Source: Kitasatospora sp. NBC_01287
GTDB lineage: Bacteria > Actinomycetota > Actinomycetes > Streptomycetales > Streptomycetaceae
DNA: 64,000 bases
Reading direction: 5' to 3'
Assembly (NCBI RefSeq): GCF_026340565.1
Contig: NZ_JAPEPB010000001.1
Coordinates: forward strand, 2,828,501 to 2,892,500
Shown: positions 33,609-42,622 of the stretch, piece after piece
How positions within the stretch are numbered: position 1 is the stretch's first letter
Layout: every line of letters starts with the position of its first letter
Notes under the pieces: model-generated
The model's input: only the letters and a program-made list of their open reading frames with translations
Database searches by the model: none
What the model was told of the DNA's origin: nothing
Position numbers and translations under genes: made by a program

Positions 33609-33713
33609 TCAGGCGGACCAGGGGCGCCAGAGATCGGCGGGGATGTCGACGCCGAAGGGCTCGGGCAAGCGCACCAGCTCGCCGAACTCCCAGGCTCGCC
33701 ACTCCCTCCCTGG
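33609..33713 (-). pseudogene. 3' remnant of a Uma2-type (restriction-endonuclease-like) gene
   Basis: On the minus strand 34 codons read PGREWRAWEFGELVRLPEP, then FGVDIPADLWRPWSA, then TGA. A stop lies immediately upstream, so no start exists. The (L/V)RLPEPFG(V/I) ending is typical of the C-terminus of the Uma2/DUF820 family that is expanded in streptomycetes. The rest of the gene is gone. Confidence 0.45.
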
Positions 33714-33752
33714 TCACGACCGCCAGCTTCGCCCAGGACAGGCGGACACACC

Positions 33753-33798
33753 GCTGCCGCGTGGATCATTCCCCCGAAGGAGCGATCCACGCGGCAGC
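33753..33798. terminator. suf operon terminator
   Basis: Perfect 14-base arms (gctgccgcgtggat / atccacgcggcagc) around an 18-base loop, 20 bases beyond the last suf gene stop on the minus strand. It can also end transcription from the plus strand. Confidence 0.8.
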
Positions 33799-33818
33799 AG
33801 GTTGACACGCCACGAACC

Positions 33819-34226
33819 TCAGACGTTGAAGCCCAGCGCCCGGAGCTGCTCGCGCCCGTCATCGGTGATCTTGTCCGGGCCCCACGGCGGCATCCAGACC
33901 CAGTTGATCCGCAGGTCCTGGACCAGGCCGTCGGTGGCGGTCTTGGCCTGGTCCTCGATGACGTCGGTCAGCGGGCAGGCCGCCGAGGTGAGCGTCATGT
34001 CGATGGTGGCCACATCGGACTCGTCGATGTGGATGCCGTAGATCAGGCCCAGGTTGACCACGTCGATGCCCAGCTCGGGGTCGACCACGTCCATCAGGGC
34101 CTCGGTGAGGTCCTCGACGGAGACGGTGCCGGCGGTGGTGCCGACGATGACGGTCGGGCCCTCGGCCTGGGCGGCCGCCTCGCCGTCCGTCTGGGGGGCC
34201 GGGGTGCCGGCCTCGGTGTCACTCAT
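33819..34226 (-). CDS. sufT: SufT-type metal-sulfur cluster assembly factor
   Basis: A MIP18/DUF59 (PaaD-like) protein of 135 residues. It takes part in maturation of Fe-S proteins and is the usual last gene of the actinobacterial suf operon. The domain is clear: LTEALMDVVDPELGIDVVNLGLIYG with the conserved DPE, then MTLTSAACPLTDVIEDQ with the reactive Cys. The N-terminal ~30 residues are disordered. ATG 34226 is chosen; TTG 34232 is a possible alternative. It follows sufU by 16 bases. Confidence 0.9.
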   Translation of the reverse strand: MSDTEAGTPAPQTDGEAAAQAEGPTVIVGTTAGTVSVEDLTEALMDVVDPELGIDVVNLGLIYGIHIDESDVATIDMTLTSAACPLTDVIEDQAKTATDGLVQDLRINWVWMPPWGPDKITDDGREQLRALGFNV

Positions 34227-34242
34227 GCTCAATCGGTCCTCG

Positions 34243-34695
34243 TCAGTTGTTGATGGCCGGCTGCTCGGCGAGCGCCTTCGCGGTGGCGTCCTTCCAGGCC
34301 ATCCAGCTGAGCAGCGCGCACTTGACCCGGGCGGGGTACTTGGAGACGCCGGCGAACGCGACCGCGTCCTCCAGCACCTCCTCGTCGCCCTCGCCCTGGC
34401 CCTTGCTCTGCATCAGCTCCAGGAAGGCCTGCTGGATCAGCTGGGCCTCGCCCACCGGCTTGCCGACCACCAGGTCGTTCAGCACCGAGGCGCTGGCCTG
34501 GCTGATCGAGCAGCCCTGCGACTCGTAGGAGACGTCCGCGACGACCGTCCCGTCGAGCCGCACCCGCAGGGTGATCTCGTCCCCGCAGGTCGGGTTGACG
34601 TGGTGCACCTCGGCGTCACCGTCGCGCAGCCCCTTGCCGTGGGGGTTGCGGTAGTGGTCCAGGATGATCTCCTGGTACATGGAGTCGAGCTTCAT
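34243..34695 (-). CDS. sufU: SufU zinc-dependent sulfurtransferase
   Basis: A 150-residue SufU, which accepts sulfur from SufS through a zinc-liganded cysteine and delivers it to SufBCD. It has MYQEIILDHYRNPHGKG, NPTCGDE with the first conserved Cys, SQGCSISQASASVLND with the second, and VKCALLSWMAW with the third. ATG 34695 lies 14 bases after the sufS stop. Confidence 0.95.
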   Translation of the reverse strand: MKLDSMYQEIILDHYRNPHGKGLRDGDAEVHHVNPTCGDEITLRVRLDGTVVADVSYESQGCSISQASASVLNDLVVGKPVGEAQLIQQAFLELMQSKGQGEGDEEVLEDAVAFAGVSKYPARVKCALLSWMAWKDATAKALAEQPAINN

Positions 34696-34709
34696 GGCGC
34701 CGTCACCCC

Positions 34710-35984
34710 TCAGCCGAAGAAGTTGCGGACGTGGTGCAGGCCGTCGATCAGCTGGTCGACCTCGCCCGGCGTCGAGTACAGGTAGAACGACGCCCTGGTG
34801 GTCGCCGGAATTCCGTAGCGCAGGCAGACGGGGCGCGCGCAGTGGTGGCCCACCCGCACCGCGATGCCCTGCTCGTCCAGCACCTGGCCGACGTCGTGCG
34901 GGTGGATGTCGCCGAGCACGAAGGAGATCGCGGCGCCGCGGTCCACGGCCGTGCGCGGGCCGATGATCCGCAGGTCGGGGATCTCCTGCAGGCGGGTGAC
35001 CGCGTACTCGGTGATCGCGTGCTCGTGCGCGGCGATCTTCGCCATGCCCACGTTGGACAGGTAGTCGATGGCCGCGCCGAGCCCGACCGCCTGGGCGATC
35101 GGCGGGGTGCCGGCCTCGAACTTGTGCGGCGCGGGGGCGTAGGTGGACGAGCCCATGGTGACGGTCTCGATCATCTCGCCGCCGCCGAGGAACGGCGGGA
35201 GGTCCTCCAGCAGCTCCTGGCGGCCCCAGAGCACGCCGATGCCGGTGGGCGCCAACATCTTGTGGCCGGTGAAGGCGACGAAGTCGGCCTCCAGCGCCTG
35301 CACGTCCAGCACCATGTGCGGCGCGGCCTGCGAGGCGTCGATCAGCACCAGCGCACCGACGTCCTGGGCGCGGCGCACGATCGCCTCGACCGGGTTGACG
35401 GTGCCCAGCAGGTTGGAGACCAGCGTGAAGGAGACGATCTTCGTCTTCTCGGTGATCAGCTGCTCGATGTTGGACAGGTCGAGCCGGCCCTCGTCGGTCA
35501 GCCCGAACCACTTCAGCTTCGCGCCGGTGCGCTGCGAGAGCAGCTGCCACGGCACGATGTTGGAGTGGTGCTCCATCTCGGTGATGACGATCTCCGCGTC
35601 CGCGTCCACGCGGTACGGCTCGTCGGCCCAACCGAGCATGTTGGCGACCAGGTTGAGCGACTCCGAGGCGTTCTTGGTGAAGATCACCTCGTCCCGGCTC
35701 GGCGCGTTGATGAACGCCGCGACCTTGTCCCGGGCGCCCTCGTACAGCGCGGTGGCCTCCTCGGCCAGCACGTGGACACCGCGGTGGACGTTGGCGTTGT
35801 GCCGCTCGTAGTACGCGTTGAGCGCGTCCAGCACCTGCCGCGGCTTCTGCGAGGTGGCCGCGTTGTCCAGGTAGACCAGCGGCTTGCCGTCGTGCAGCAC
35901 CCGCTGCAGGATCGGGAAGTCCTTGCGGATCGCGTCGGTGTCGAGCAGGCCGGCCAGCGTCGAGCCGGGATGAATGGTTGTCAC
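34710..35984 (-). CDS. sufS: SufS cysteine desulfurase
   Basis: PLP-dependent type II cysteine desulfurase, 424 residues, that supplies persulfide sulfur for Fe-S assembly. It has DNAATSQKP near residue 41, TEMEHHSNIVPW, FTGHKMLAPTGIG with the PLP lysine, and RVGHHCARPVC with the catalytic Cys near residue 380. The ATG overlaps sufC's stop (ATGA), showing translational coupling. Confidence 0.96.
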   Translation of the reverse strand: MTTIHPGSTLAGLLDTDAIRKDFPILQRVLHDGKPLVYLDNAATSQKPRQVLDALNAYYERHNANVHRGVHVLAEEATALYEGARDKVAAFINAPSRDEVIFTKNASESLNLVANMLGWADEPYRVDADAEIVITEMEHHSNIVPWQLLSQRTGAKLKWFGLTDEGRLDLSNIEQLITEKTKIVSFTLVSNLLGTVNPVEAIVRRAQDVGALVLIDASQAAPHMVLDVQALEADFVAFTGHKMLAPTGIGVLWGRQELLEDLPPFLGGGEMIETVTMGSSTYAPAPHKFEAGTPPIAQAVGLGAAIDYLSNVGMAKIAAHEHAITEYAVTRLQEIPDLRIIGPRTAVDRGAAISFVLGDIHPHDVGQVLDEQGIAVRVGHHCARPVCLRYGIPATTRASFYLYSTPGEVDQLIDGLHHVRNFFG

Positions 35985-36745
35985 TCGGAAGCGCCGCCCT
36001 TCACGTAAGCCTCGTAGCCCTCGTTCTCCAGCTTGTCGGCCAGCTCCGCGCCACCGGACTCGACGATCCGGCCGGCCGAGAAGACGTGAACGTAGTCGGG
36101 CTTGATGTACCGCAGGATGCGGGTGTAGTGCGTGACCAGCAGGGTGCCGACCTCACCGGAGGCGGTGACCCGGTTGATGCCCTCGGAGACCTGGCGCAGC
36201 GCGTCGACGTCCAGGCCGGAGTCGGTCTCGTCCAGGATCGCGATCTTCGGCTTGAGCAGCTCCAGCTGGAGGATCTCGTGGCGCTTCTTCTCGCCGCCGG
36301 AGAAGCCCTCGTTGACGTTGCGCTCGGCGAAGGCCGGGTCCATCTGGAGGGTGGCCATGGCCTCCTTGACCTCCTTCACCCAGGTGCGCAGCTTGGGGGC
36401 CTCGCCGCGGATCGCGGTGGCCGCGGTGCGCAGGAAGTTGGAGACCGAGACGCCGGGGACCTCGACCGGGTACTGCATGGCCAGGAAGACGCCGGCCCGG
36501 GCGCGCTCGTCCACCGACATCGCGAGCACGTCCTCGCCGTCGAGCAGCACCTCGCCACCGGTGACGGTGTACTTCGGGTGCCCGGCCAGGGTGTAGGCCA
36601 GGGTGGACTTGCCGGAGCCGTTGGGGCCCATGATGGCGTGGGTCTCGCCCTGCTTGACCGTCAGGTCGACGCCGCGCAGGATCTCACGGGGACCGCTCTC
36701 GGTCTCGACGGAGACGTGCAGGTCGCGGATTTCAAGGGTTGCCAT
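35981..36745 (-). CDS. sufC: SufC Fe-S assembly ATPase
   Basis: A 254-residue ABC-type ATPase of the SufBCD scaffold. Walker A is GPNGSGKST (about residues 37-45), the signature is FSGGEKKRHEI, and Walker B is KIAILDETDSGLD. The extended Q-loop FLAMQYPVEVPGV is typical of SufC. ATG 36745 follows AGGAGTCCTGAGC-like sequence 2 bases after the ferredoxin stop. Confidence 0.96.
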   Translation of the reverse strand: MATLEIRDLHVSVETESGPREILRGVDLTVKQGETHAIMGPNGSGKSTLAYTLAGHPKYTVTGGEVLLDGEDVLAMSVDERARAGVFLAMQYPVEVPGVSVSNFLRTAATAIRGEAPKLRTWVKEVKEAMATLQMDPAFAERNVNEGFSGGEKKRHEILQLELLKPKIAILDETDSGLDVDALRQVSEGINRVTASGEVGTLLVTHYTRILRYIKPDYVHVFSAGRIVESGGAELADKLENEGYEAYVKGGASE

Positions 36746-36747
36746 GC

Positions 36748-37089
36748 TCAGGACTCCTGGGTGACGGAGACGAGCACATCGTCCCCTTCGATCTTTACGG
36801 GGTAAACGGGGACCGGCCGGGTGGCGGGCAGCCCCGAGGGCTTTCCGGTGCGCAGGTCGAACGCGGAACCGTGCAGCCAGCACTCGATCCGGCAGTCCTC
36901 GACCTCGCCCTCGGAGAGCGAGACGTTCGCGTGCGAGCAGATGTCGTTGATCGCGAACACCTCGCCACCGGTGCGGACGACCGAGATCGCCAGACCGCCG
37001 CCCAGCTCGACGCGCTTGGGCGAGTCCTCGCCCAGCTCGTTGAGCGAACAGACGCGGACGTACGCGGCGCCGCCGGCTCGCTCGCTCAT
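36748..37089 (-). CDS. Rieske-type [2Fe-2S] ferredoxin of the suf operon
   Basis: A 113-residue Rieske ferredoxin with ligand pairs CSHANVSLSEG and CWLHGSAFD (C-x-H and C-x2-H). Actinobacterial suf operons usually contain one between sufD and sufC. It may supply electrons for cluster assembly or serve another oxygenase. The start overlaps the sufD stop. Confidence 0.92.
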   Translation of the reverse strand: MSERAGGAAYVRVCSLNELGEDSPKRVELGGGLAISVVRTGGEVFAINDICSHANVSLSEGEVEDCRIECWLHGSAFDLRTGKPSGLPATRPVPVYPVKIEGDDVLVSVTQES

Positions 37090-38330
37090 GCCACGCCCGC
37101 CAGCTCGGCCTCGATCTTCTCCATCAGGGCGTCGTGGAGCTCGGCGACCCCGATCTGCTGCACCAGCTCCGCGAAGAAGCCGCGCACCACCAGGCGGCGC
37201 GCCTCCTCCTGCGAGATGCCGCGCGACTGCAGGTAGAAGAGCTGCTCGTCGTCGAAGCGGCCGGTGGCGGAGGCGTGGCCGGCGCCGACGATCTCGCCGG
37301 TCTCGATCTCCAGGTTCGGGATCGAGTCGACCCGGGCGCCGTCGGTGAGCACCAGGTTGCGGTTGTGCTCGTAGGTGTCGGTGCCCTCGGCGGCGGCGCG
37401 GATCAGCACGTCGCCGACCCAGACCGCGTGCGCGTCCTGGCCCTGCAGCGCGCCCTTGTAGACCACGTTGGAGCGGCAGTGCGGGGTGTCGTGGTCGATC
37501 TGCAGGCGGTGCTCCAGGTGCTGGCCCGCGTCGGCGAAGTAGAGGCCGAAGAGCTCGGCCTCGCCGCCGGGGGCCGCGTAGGTGACCCGGGGGTGGATCC
37601 GCACCAGGTCGCCGCCGAAGGTGACCACCACGGACTTGAACGAGGCGTCCCGGCCGACCAGCGCGGTCTGCTGGGCGGCGTGCACCGCGTCCCGCTCCCA
37701 GTCCTGGACGGAGACGAAGGTGAGCTTGGCGCCGTCGCCGACCAGCAGCTCGACGTTGGCCGCCCGGGTGCCGCTGCCGGTGTGGTTCAGCACCACGACG
37801 GCCTCGGCGAACGGCTTGACGTCGATCACCACGTGCGCGAAGCGGACGCCGCCCTCGGCGCGCACGTCGACGCGCACCGGCTCGGTGAGCACCGCGTCCT
37901 TGGGGACGGTGACGACCAGCGCCTGCTCGAAGGCGCTGAACGCCTGCGCGGCGACCCGGTCGACCGGCTTGCCGGCCTTGCCGATCCGCGCGTCGTCGCG
38001 GCCGACCAGGTCGGCGGTGACGCCCTCGGGCAGCGAGAACTCGATCTTGTCGGTGCCCGCGGCACCCCCCGCCCGTTCGGCCGCGGTGCCGTCGTGCAGG
38101 CCGGCCAGGCGGTGCATCGGGGTGAACCGCCAGTCCTCCTCGCGGCCCGTGGGCACCGGGAAGTCGTTCACGTCGTACGAGGGCTTGACCGCGACGCGGG
38201 CGTCGATCGGCTGCTGCACGGAGGCCCGACCGGTGCCGGGACCGGCCAGCTGCGCGCCGGCGCCGGCGGTACCGACCTCGATCGAGCCGGCGGTGGTGGA
38301 GCCGGCGGTGTTCATGGGCGTGTCAGCCAT
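37086..38330 (-). CDS. sufD: SufD Fe-S assembly scaffold protein
   Basis: A 414-residue beta-helical partner of SufB and SufC. An N-terminal disordered stretch leads to TGREEDWRFTPM, the right-handed helix core (ELLVGDGAKLTFVSVQDWERDAV), then DTPHCRSNVVYKGAL, TDTYEHNRNLVLTDGARVDSIPNLEIETGEI, HASATGRFDDEQLFYLQSRG and SQEEARRLVVRGFF. These terminal motifs hold the His/Cys residues contacting SufB. An upstream in-frame extension exists but only overlaps sufB; ATG 38330 is chosen. Confidence 0.95.
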   Translation of the reverse strand: MADTPMNTAGSTTAGSIEVGTAGAGAQLAGPGTGRASVQQPIDARVAVKPSYDVNDFPVPTGREEDWRFTPMHRLAGLHDGTAAERAGGAAGTDKIEFSLPEGVTADLVGRDDARIGKAGKPVDRVAAQAFSAFEQALVVTVPKDAVLTEPVRVDVRAEGGVRFAHVVIDVKPFAEAVVVLNHTGSGTRAANVELLVGDGAKLTFVSVQDWERDAVHAAQQTALVGRDASFKSVVVTFGGDLVRIHPRVTYAAPGGEAELFGLYFADAGQHLEHRLQIDHDTPHCRSNVVYKGALQGQDAHAVWVGDVLIRAAAEGTDTYEHNRNLVLTDGARVDSIPNLEIETGEIVGAGHASATGRFDDEQLFYLQSRGISQEEARRLVVRGFFAELVQQIGVAELHDALMEKIEAELAGVA

Positions 38331-38389
38331 GGCTGTTCGTGTTGCTCTCTTCCTCAAAGTGTGGGTGGGCTCCGGTGGCTGACTGGGCG

Positions 38390-39805
38390 TCAGCCGACCG
38401 AACCCTCCATCTGCAGCTCGATCAGCCGGTTCAGCTCCAGCGCGTACTCCATCGGCAGCTCGCGCGCGATCGGCTCGACGAAGCCGCGCACGATCATCGC
38501 CATCGCCTCGAACTCGGTCATGCCGCGGCTCATCAGGTAGAAGAGCTGGTCCTCGCTGACCTTGGAGACGGTCGCCTCGTGGCCCATCGAGACGTCGTCC
38601 TCGCGGACGTCCACGTAGGGGTAGGTGTCCGAGCGGGAGATGGTGTCCACCAGCAGCGCGTCGCAGAGCACGTTGGACTTTGCGCCCTTGGAGCCCTCGC
38701 CGATCTCGATCAGTCCGCGGTAGGAGGTGCGGCCACCGCCGCGCGCCACCGACTTGGAGACGATGTTGGAGGAGGTGTTCGGCGCCATGTGCACCATCTT
38801 GGCGCCGGCGTCCTGGTGCTGGCCCTCGCCCGCGAAGGCGATCGACAGGGTCTCGCCCTTGGCGTGCTCGCCCATCAGGTACACGGCCGGGTACTTCATG
38901 GTGACCTTGGAGCCGATGTTGCCGTCGACCCACTCCATGGTCGCGCCCTCGTACGCCACGGCGCGCTTGGTGACCAGGTTGTAGACGTTGTTCGACCAGT
39001 TCTGGATCGTCGTGTAGCGGCAGCGGCCGCCCTTCTTGACGATGATCTCCACGACGGCGCTGTGCAGCGAGTCCGAGGAGTAGATCGGCGCGGTGCAGCC
39101 CTCGACGTAGTGGACGTAGGCGTCCTCGTCGACGATGATCAGCGTCCGCTCGAACTGGCCCATGTTCTCGGTGTTGATCCGGAAGTAGGCCTGCAGCGGG
39201 ATGTCCACGTGCACGCCCTTCGGCACGTAGATGAACGAGCCGCCGGACCACACGGCCGTGTTCAGCGCGGCGAACTTGTTGTCGCCGACCGGGATCACGG
39301 TGCCGAAGTACTCCTGGAAGATCTCCGGGTGCTCCTTGAGCGCGGTGTCCGTGTCGAGGAAGATCACGCCCTGCTCCTCCAGGTCCTCGCGGATCTGGTG
39401 GTAGACGACCTCCGACTCGTACTGCGCGGCGACACCGGCGACCAGGCGCTGCTTCTCGGCCTCCGGGATGCCCAGCCGGTCGTAGGTCGCCTTGATGTCG
39501 GCGGGCAGGTCCTCCCAGGACTCGGCCTGCTTCTCGGTGGAGCGCACGAAGTACTTGATGTTGTCGAAGTCGATGCCGCTGAGGTCGGAGCCCCAGGTCG
39601 GCATGGGCTTCTTGCCGAACAGCTTCAGGCCCTTGAGGCGCAGGTCGAGCATCCACTGCGCCTCGGACTTCTTCGCCGAGATGTCGCGGACGACCTCCTC
39701 GCTCAGGCCGCGCTTGGCCACCGAGCCGGCCGCGTCGGGGTCCGACCAGCCGTACTCGTAGGTGCCCAGACCTTCGAGCTCGGGGTGGGAAACGGTGTCA
39801 GTCAT
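38390..39805 (-). CDS. sufB: SufB Fe-S assembly scaffold protein
   Basis: A 471-residue scaffold on which clusters are built with SufC and SufD. It has [78 protein letters not shown] with conserved Cys residues, [68 protein letters not shown], and [15 protein letters not shown] 39805 overlaps the sufR stop (ATGA), so regulator and operon are translationally coupled. Confidence 0.96.
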   Translation of the reverse strand: MTDTVSHPELEGLGTYEYGWSDPDAAGSVAKRGLSEEVVRDISAKKSEAQWMLDLRLKGLKLFGKKPMPTWGSDLSGIDFDNIKYFVRSTEKQAESWEDLPADIKATYDRLGIPEAEKQRLVAGVAAQYESEVVYHQIREDLEEQGVIFLDTDTALKEHPEIFQEYFGTVIPVGDNKFAALNTAVWSGGSFIYVPKGVHVDIPLQAYFRINTENMGQFERTLIIVDEDAYVHYVEGCTAPIYSSDSLHSAVVEIIVKKGGRCRYTTIQNWSNNVYNLVTKRAVAYEGATMEWVDGNIGSKVTMKYPAVYLMGEHAKGETLSIAFAGEGQHQDAGAKMVHMAPNTSSNIVSKSVARGGGRTSYRGLIEIGEGSKGAKSNVLCDALLVDTISRSDTYPYVDVREDDVSMGHEATVSKVSEDQLFYLMSRGMTEFEAMAMIVRGFVEPIARELPMEYALELNRLIELQMEGSVG

Positions 39806-40656
39806 GCGGGACTCCTCCGCGCGGACGTAGCGGGTTCTTCGGTGGTCGTACCGGCAGTCGGCGCTGCACCGGTGCCCGGACGGGGCGACGGTGCGGCACC
39901 GGGTGCCGGCACATAGGTGGTGCAGACCCCATCACCGTGGGCGATGGTGGCCAGCCTTTGCACATGGGTCCCCAGCAGCTGGGAGAAGACCTCGGTCTCC
40001 GCCTCGCAGAGCTGGGGGAACTGCTCGGCGATGTGCGCGACCGGGCAGTGGTGCTGGCAGAGCTGAGCTCCGGCGGGGGCCTTCGCCACCGCGGCGGACG
40101 GCACACGCCGCACTGTGGCAGCGTACCCGTCGGCGCTCAGCGCCTCCGCGAGCGCCTCCGTGCGCCGGTCGGCCGAGGCCTGCTCCAGCGCGCCGAGGTA
40201 GCGCTGCCCCTGCTTGCCGAACCGGGCCCGGGCGAAGGCGGCGACCGCCTCCTCGCCCGCCGGGCCGCCGCCGACCGCCTCGGCGATCCAGCGCAGCGCG
40301 TCGGCGGCGAGCTGGTCGTAGGCCTGGTAGAAGGCGTCCCGACCGGACTCGGTGAGCGCGAACACCTTGGCCGGGCGGCCGCGCCCGCGACTGCCGTAGA
40401 CCCGCTGCTCGCGGGACTCGACCAGGCCGGCGGCGGCCAGCCCGTCCAGGTGGCGGCGCACGGCGGCGGCGGTCAGGCCCAGCCGGCTGGCCAGGTCTGC
40501 GGCGGAGGAGGGGCCGTGGTCCAGGATGGAGCGGGCGACCCGGTCCCGGGTGGCCCGGTGGCCGTCCAGCAGCACCTCGGTCGCGGTCGCGGGCACCGGT
40601 GAACCGGGGGCCGACTCGGCCTCCGGCTCCCCCTGGTGCTCGCGCATGTTTTTCAC
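39802..40656 (-). CDS. sufR: SufR, iron-sulfur-sensing regulator of the suf operon
   Basis: A 284-residue repressor with an N-terminal ArsR/DeoR-like winged helix ([41 protein letters not shown] ... [12 protein letters not shown]). A C-terminal cluster region holds [22 protein letters not shown] and GVCTTYVP, whose cysteines match SufR's [4Fe-4S] ligands. Loss of the cluster should derepress suf. Start GTG 40656 has no ribosome binding site and falls on the operator, so the mRNA may be leaderless; ATG 40647 is an alternative. The C-terminal tail is Pro/Thr-rich. Confidence 0.93.
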   Translation of the reverse strand: MKNMREHQGEPEAESAPGSPVPATATEVLLDGHRATRDRVARSILDHGPSSAADLASRLGLTAAAVRRHLDGLAAAGLVESREQRVYGSRGRGRPAKVFALTESGRDAFYQAYDQLAADALRWIAEAVGGGPAGEEAVAAFARARFGKQGQRYLGALEQASADRRTEALAEALSADGYAATVRRVPSAAVAKAPAGAQLCQHHCPVAHIAEQFPQLCEAETEVFSQLLGTHVQRLATIAHGDGVCTTYVPAPGAAPSPRPGTGAAPTAGTTTEEPATSARRSPA

Positions 40657-40669
40657 AACACCATTGTTG
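40656..40669. promoter_or_regulatory. SufR operator CAAC-N6-GTTG
   Basis: CAAC (40656-40659), six bases, GTTG (40666-40669). This matches the palindromic CAAC-N6-GTTG motif reported for SufR in Streptomyces and overlaps the sufR start codon, so bound SufR would block its own operon. Confidence 0.8.
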
Positions 40670-40730
40670 CGTAATTACTTCCGGACGAACAAGCCGTGAT
40701 CCACGCCTCAGCGGTGTGATCCATCACGGA

Positions 40731-40745
40731 AGGTAAGCCTTACCT
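40731..40745. promoter_or_regulatory. iron-box-like palindrome before the ABC exporter
   Basis: AGGTAAG-C-CTTACCT is a near-perfect 15-base palindrome, 34 bases upstream of the exporter ATPase start. It resembles the DmdR/IdeR iron box (AGGTTAG and its complement) with changes in the inner positions. An iron- or metal-responsive regulator is a fair guess. Confidence 0.5.
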
Positions 40746-40779
40746 GATGATCGTCATCGGGGGCTCTTAGACTGCCGGA

Positions 40780-41709
40780 ATGCGAACACACCCCGCCGTC
40801 GAGATCGCCGGGCTGGTCAAGCGGTACGGCGAGAAGACCGCGGTGGACGGCCTGGACCTGCGGATCGAGCGCGGCACCGTCACCGCGGTGCTCGGCCCGA
40901 ACGGCGCCGGCAAGACCACCACCATCGAGACCTGCGAGGGCTACCGCCGCCCGGACGCCGGGACGGTGCGGGTGCTCGGCCTCGACCCGGTCCGGCAGGC
41001 CGCCGAGCTGCGCCCCCGGATCGGCGTGATGCTCCAATCGGGTGGTGTGTACGCCGGCGCCCGCGCCGAGGAGATGCTCCGGCACACCGCCAGGCTGCAC
41101 GCCGACCCGCTGGACGTGCCCGCCCTGGTCGAGCGGCTGGGCCTGGGCTCGTGCGGCCGGACGGCCTACCGCAGGCTCTCCGGCGGCCAGCAGCAGCGCC
41201 TCGCGCTGGCGATGGCCGTGGTCGGCCGCCCCGAGCTGGTCTTCCTGGACGAGCCGACCGCCGGCCTGGACCCGCAGGCCCGCCGGGCCACCTGGGAGCT
41301 GGTCCGCGACCTGCGCCGGGACGGCGTCACGGTCGTGGTCACCACCCACTACATGGACGAGGCCGAGCAGCTGGCCGACGCCGTCAACATCGTCGACGGC
41401 GGCCGGGTGATCGCCGCCGGCAGCCCCGAGGAGCTCTGCCGCGGCGGCGCCGAGAGCAGCCTGCACTTCGACGGCCCGGCCGGTCTCGACCTGGGCGCGC
41501 TGACCAAGGTGCTCCCGGACGGCGCGGCGGCCGTCGAGCTGGCGCCCGGCAGCTACCGGGTGCAGGCCACGCCGATCGACCCCGGGCTGGTGGCCGCCGT
41601 GACCGCCTGGTGCGCCGAGGCCGGCGTCCTGCCCGAACGGCTGACCGTGCAGCGGCGCAGCCTCGAAGACGTCTTCCTCGAACTGACCGGACGGGAGCTT
41701 CGCTCGTGA
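40780..41709 (+). CDS. ABC transporter ATP-binding protein
   Basis: A 309-residue ATPase of the drug/antibiotic export type (CcmA/DrrA-like). Walker A is GPNGAGKTTT, the signature is RLSGGQQQRLALA, Walker B is LVFLDEPTAGLDP, and the switch His is in VVTTHYMDEAEQLAD. A ~100-residue C-terminal extension follows. Its stop overlaps the permease start (GTGA), making a two-gene exporter. The putative metal-type palindrome upstream hints at metal or siderophore-linked regulation. Confidence 0.93.
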   Translation: MRTHPAVEIAGLVKRYGEKTAVDGLDLRIERGTVTAVLGPNGAGKTTTIETCEGYRRPDAGTVRVLGLDPVRQAAELRPRIGVMLQSGGVYAGARAEEMLRHTARLHADPLDVPALVERLGLGSCGRTAYRRLSGGQQQRLALAMAVVGRPELVFLDEPTAGLDPQARRATWELVRDLRRDGVTVVVTTHYMDEAEQLADAVNIVDGGRVIAAGSPEELCRGGAESSLHFDGPAGLDLGALTKVLPDGAAAVELAPGSYRVQATPIDPGLVAAVTAWCAEAGVLPERLTVQRRSLEDVFLELTGRELRS

Positions 41710-42476
41710 CCACGGTGGACTACTCCCCCAGGCCCGGCGCCGCGCCGCTGGGCCGGATGGTGCTCGCCCAGACCGCGTTCGAGACCAGGATGCTGCTGCG
41801 CAACGGCGAGCAGCTGCTGCTCACCGTGGTGATCCCGACCGTGCTGCTGGTGCTGTTCAGCGCGGTGGACGTGGTGTCGGTGACCGGCCCCGGCAAGCGG
41901 GTCGACTTCCTGGCCCCCGGCCTGCTGGCGCTCGCGGTGATGTCCACCGCCTTCACCGGGCAGGCCATCGCCACCGGCTTCGAGCGGCGCTACGGGGTGC
42001 TCAAGCGGCTCGGCGCGAGCCCGCTGCCGCGCTGGGCGCTGCTGGCCGCGAAGACCGGCTGCGTGCTGGTGACCGAGGCGCTGCAGGTCGCGCTGCTCTC
42101 GGTGATCGCGCTGGCGCTGGGCTGGTCGCCGCACGGCGACCCCTTCTCGGTCCTGGCGCTGCTGGTGCTGGGCACCGCCGCCTTCTCCGGGCTCGGCCTG
42201 CTGATGGCCGGCACGCTGAAGGCCGAGGCCACCCTGGCGGCGGCCAACCTGGTCTTCGTCCTGCTGCTGCTGGCGGGCGGCGTGATCGTGCCGCTGACGA
42301 AGTTCCCCGGTGCGGTGCGCGGGGTGCTGGAGGCGCTGCCGATCAGCGCGCTCTCGGACGGGCTGCGCTCGGTGCTGCAGACCGGCGCCGGGGTGCCCTG
42401 GGCGGACCTCGGCATCCTGGCCGGCTGGGCGGTGCTCGCGCTGGCCGCGGCGGCGCGGTTCTTCCGCTGGGAGTGA
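41706..42476 (+). CDS. ABC transporter permease (ABC-2 type)
   Basis: A 256-residue ABC-2 permease with six transmembrane segments: one after QTAFETRMLLRNGEQLLLTVVIPTVLLVLFS, then LLALAVMSTAFTGQAIATGFERRYGVLKRLGASPLPR (the conserved cytoplasmic loop), and VIVPLTKFPGAVRGVLEALPISALSDGLR with the amphipathic segment. It forms the exporter with the preceding ATPase. Substrate unknown; followed at once by a strong terminator. Confidence 0.92.
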   Translation: MTTVDYSPRPGAAPLGRMVLAQTAFETRMLLRNGEQLLLTVVIPTVLLVLFSAVDVVSVTGPGKRVDFLAPGLLALAVMSTAFTGQAIATGFERRYGVLKRLGASPLPRWALLAAKTGCVLVTEALQVALLSVIALALGWSPHGDPFSVLALLVLGTAAFSGLGLLMAGTLKAEATLAAANLVFVLLLLAGGVIVPLTKFPGAVRGVLEALPISALSDGLRSVLQTGAGVPWADLGILAGWAVLALAAAARFFRWE

Positions 42477-42517
42477 GGCACCGGGCGTGACGCGCCCGGT
42501 CCGACGCACTGAACGCC

Positions 42518-42553
42518 GAGGGGGTGGGGACCGGTCGCGGTCCCCACCCCCTC
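42518..42553. terminator. terminator after the ABC exporter
   Basis: Perfect 15-base arms (GAGGGGGTGGGGACC / GGTCCCCACCCCCTC) with a 6-base loop, 42 bases past the permease stop. The convergent LAxTG gene ends 70 bases further on, so it may serve both. Confidence 0.85.
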
Positions 42554-42556
42554 AGC

Positions 42557-42620
42557 GCTGCTCAGGCCCGGTGCAGCTCAGGCCCGGTGCTGCTCAGGGC
42601 CAGTGCTGCTCAGGGCCTGG
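42557..42620. repeat. four-copy gctcaggcccggt tandem repeat
   Basis: Four copies of a 15-16 base unit (gctgctcaggcccggt with small variations) between the exporter terminator and the 3' end of the LAxTG protein gene. Confidence 0.7.
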
Positions 42621-42622
42621 CG

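Noticed and set aside
29691..34253. Long plus-strand frame across 1,520 codons
   Set aside because: It is antisense to the helical protein and crosses MFS and other genes out of frame; typical GC-rich shadow.
37086..39656. An 856-codon minus-strand frame fusing upstream sequence to SufD
   Set aside because: The N-terminal half is the wrong frame of sufB; SufD begins at 38330.
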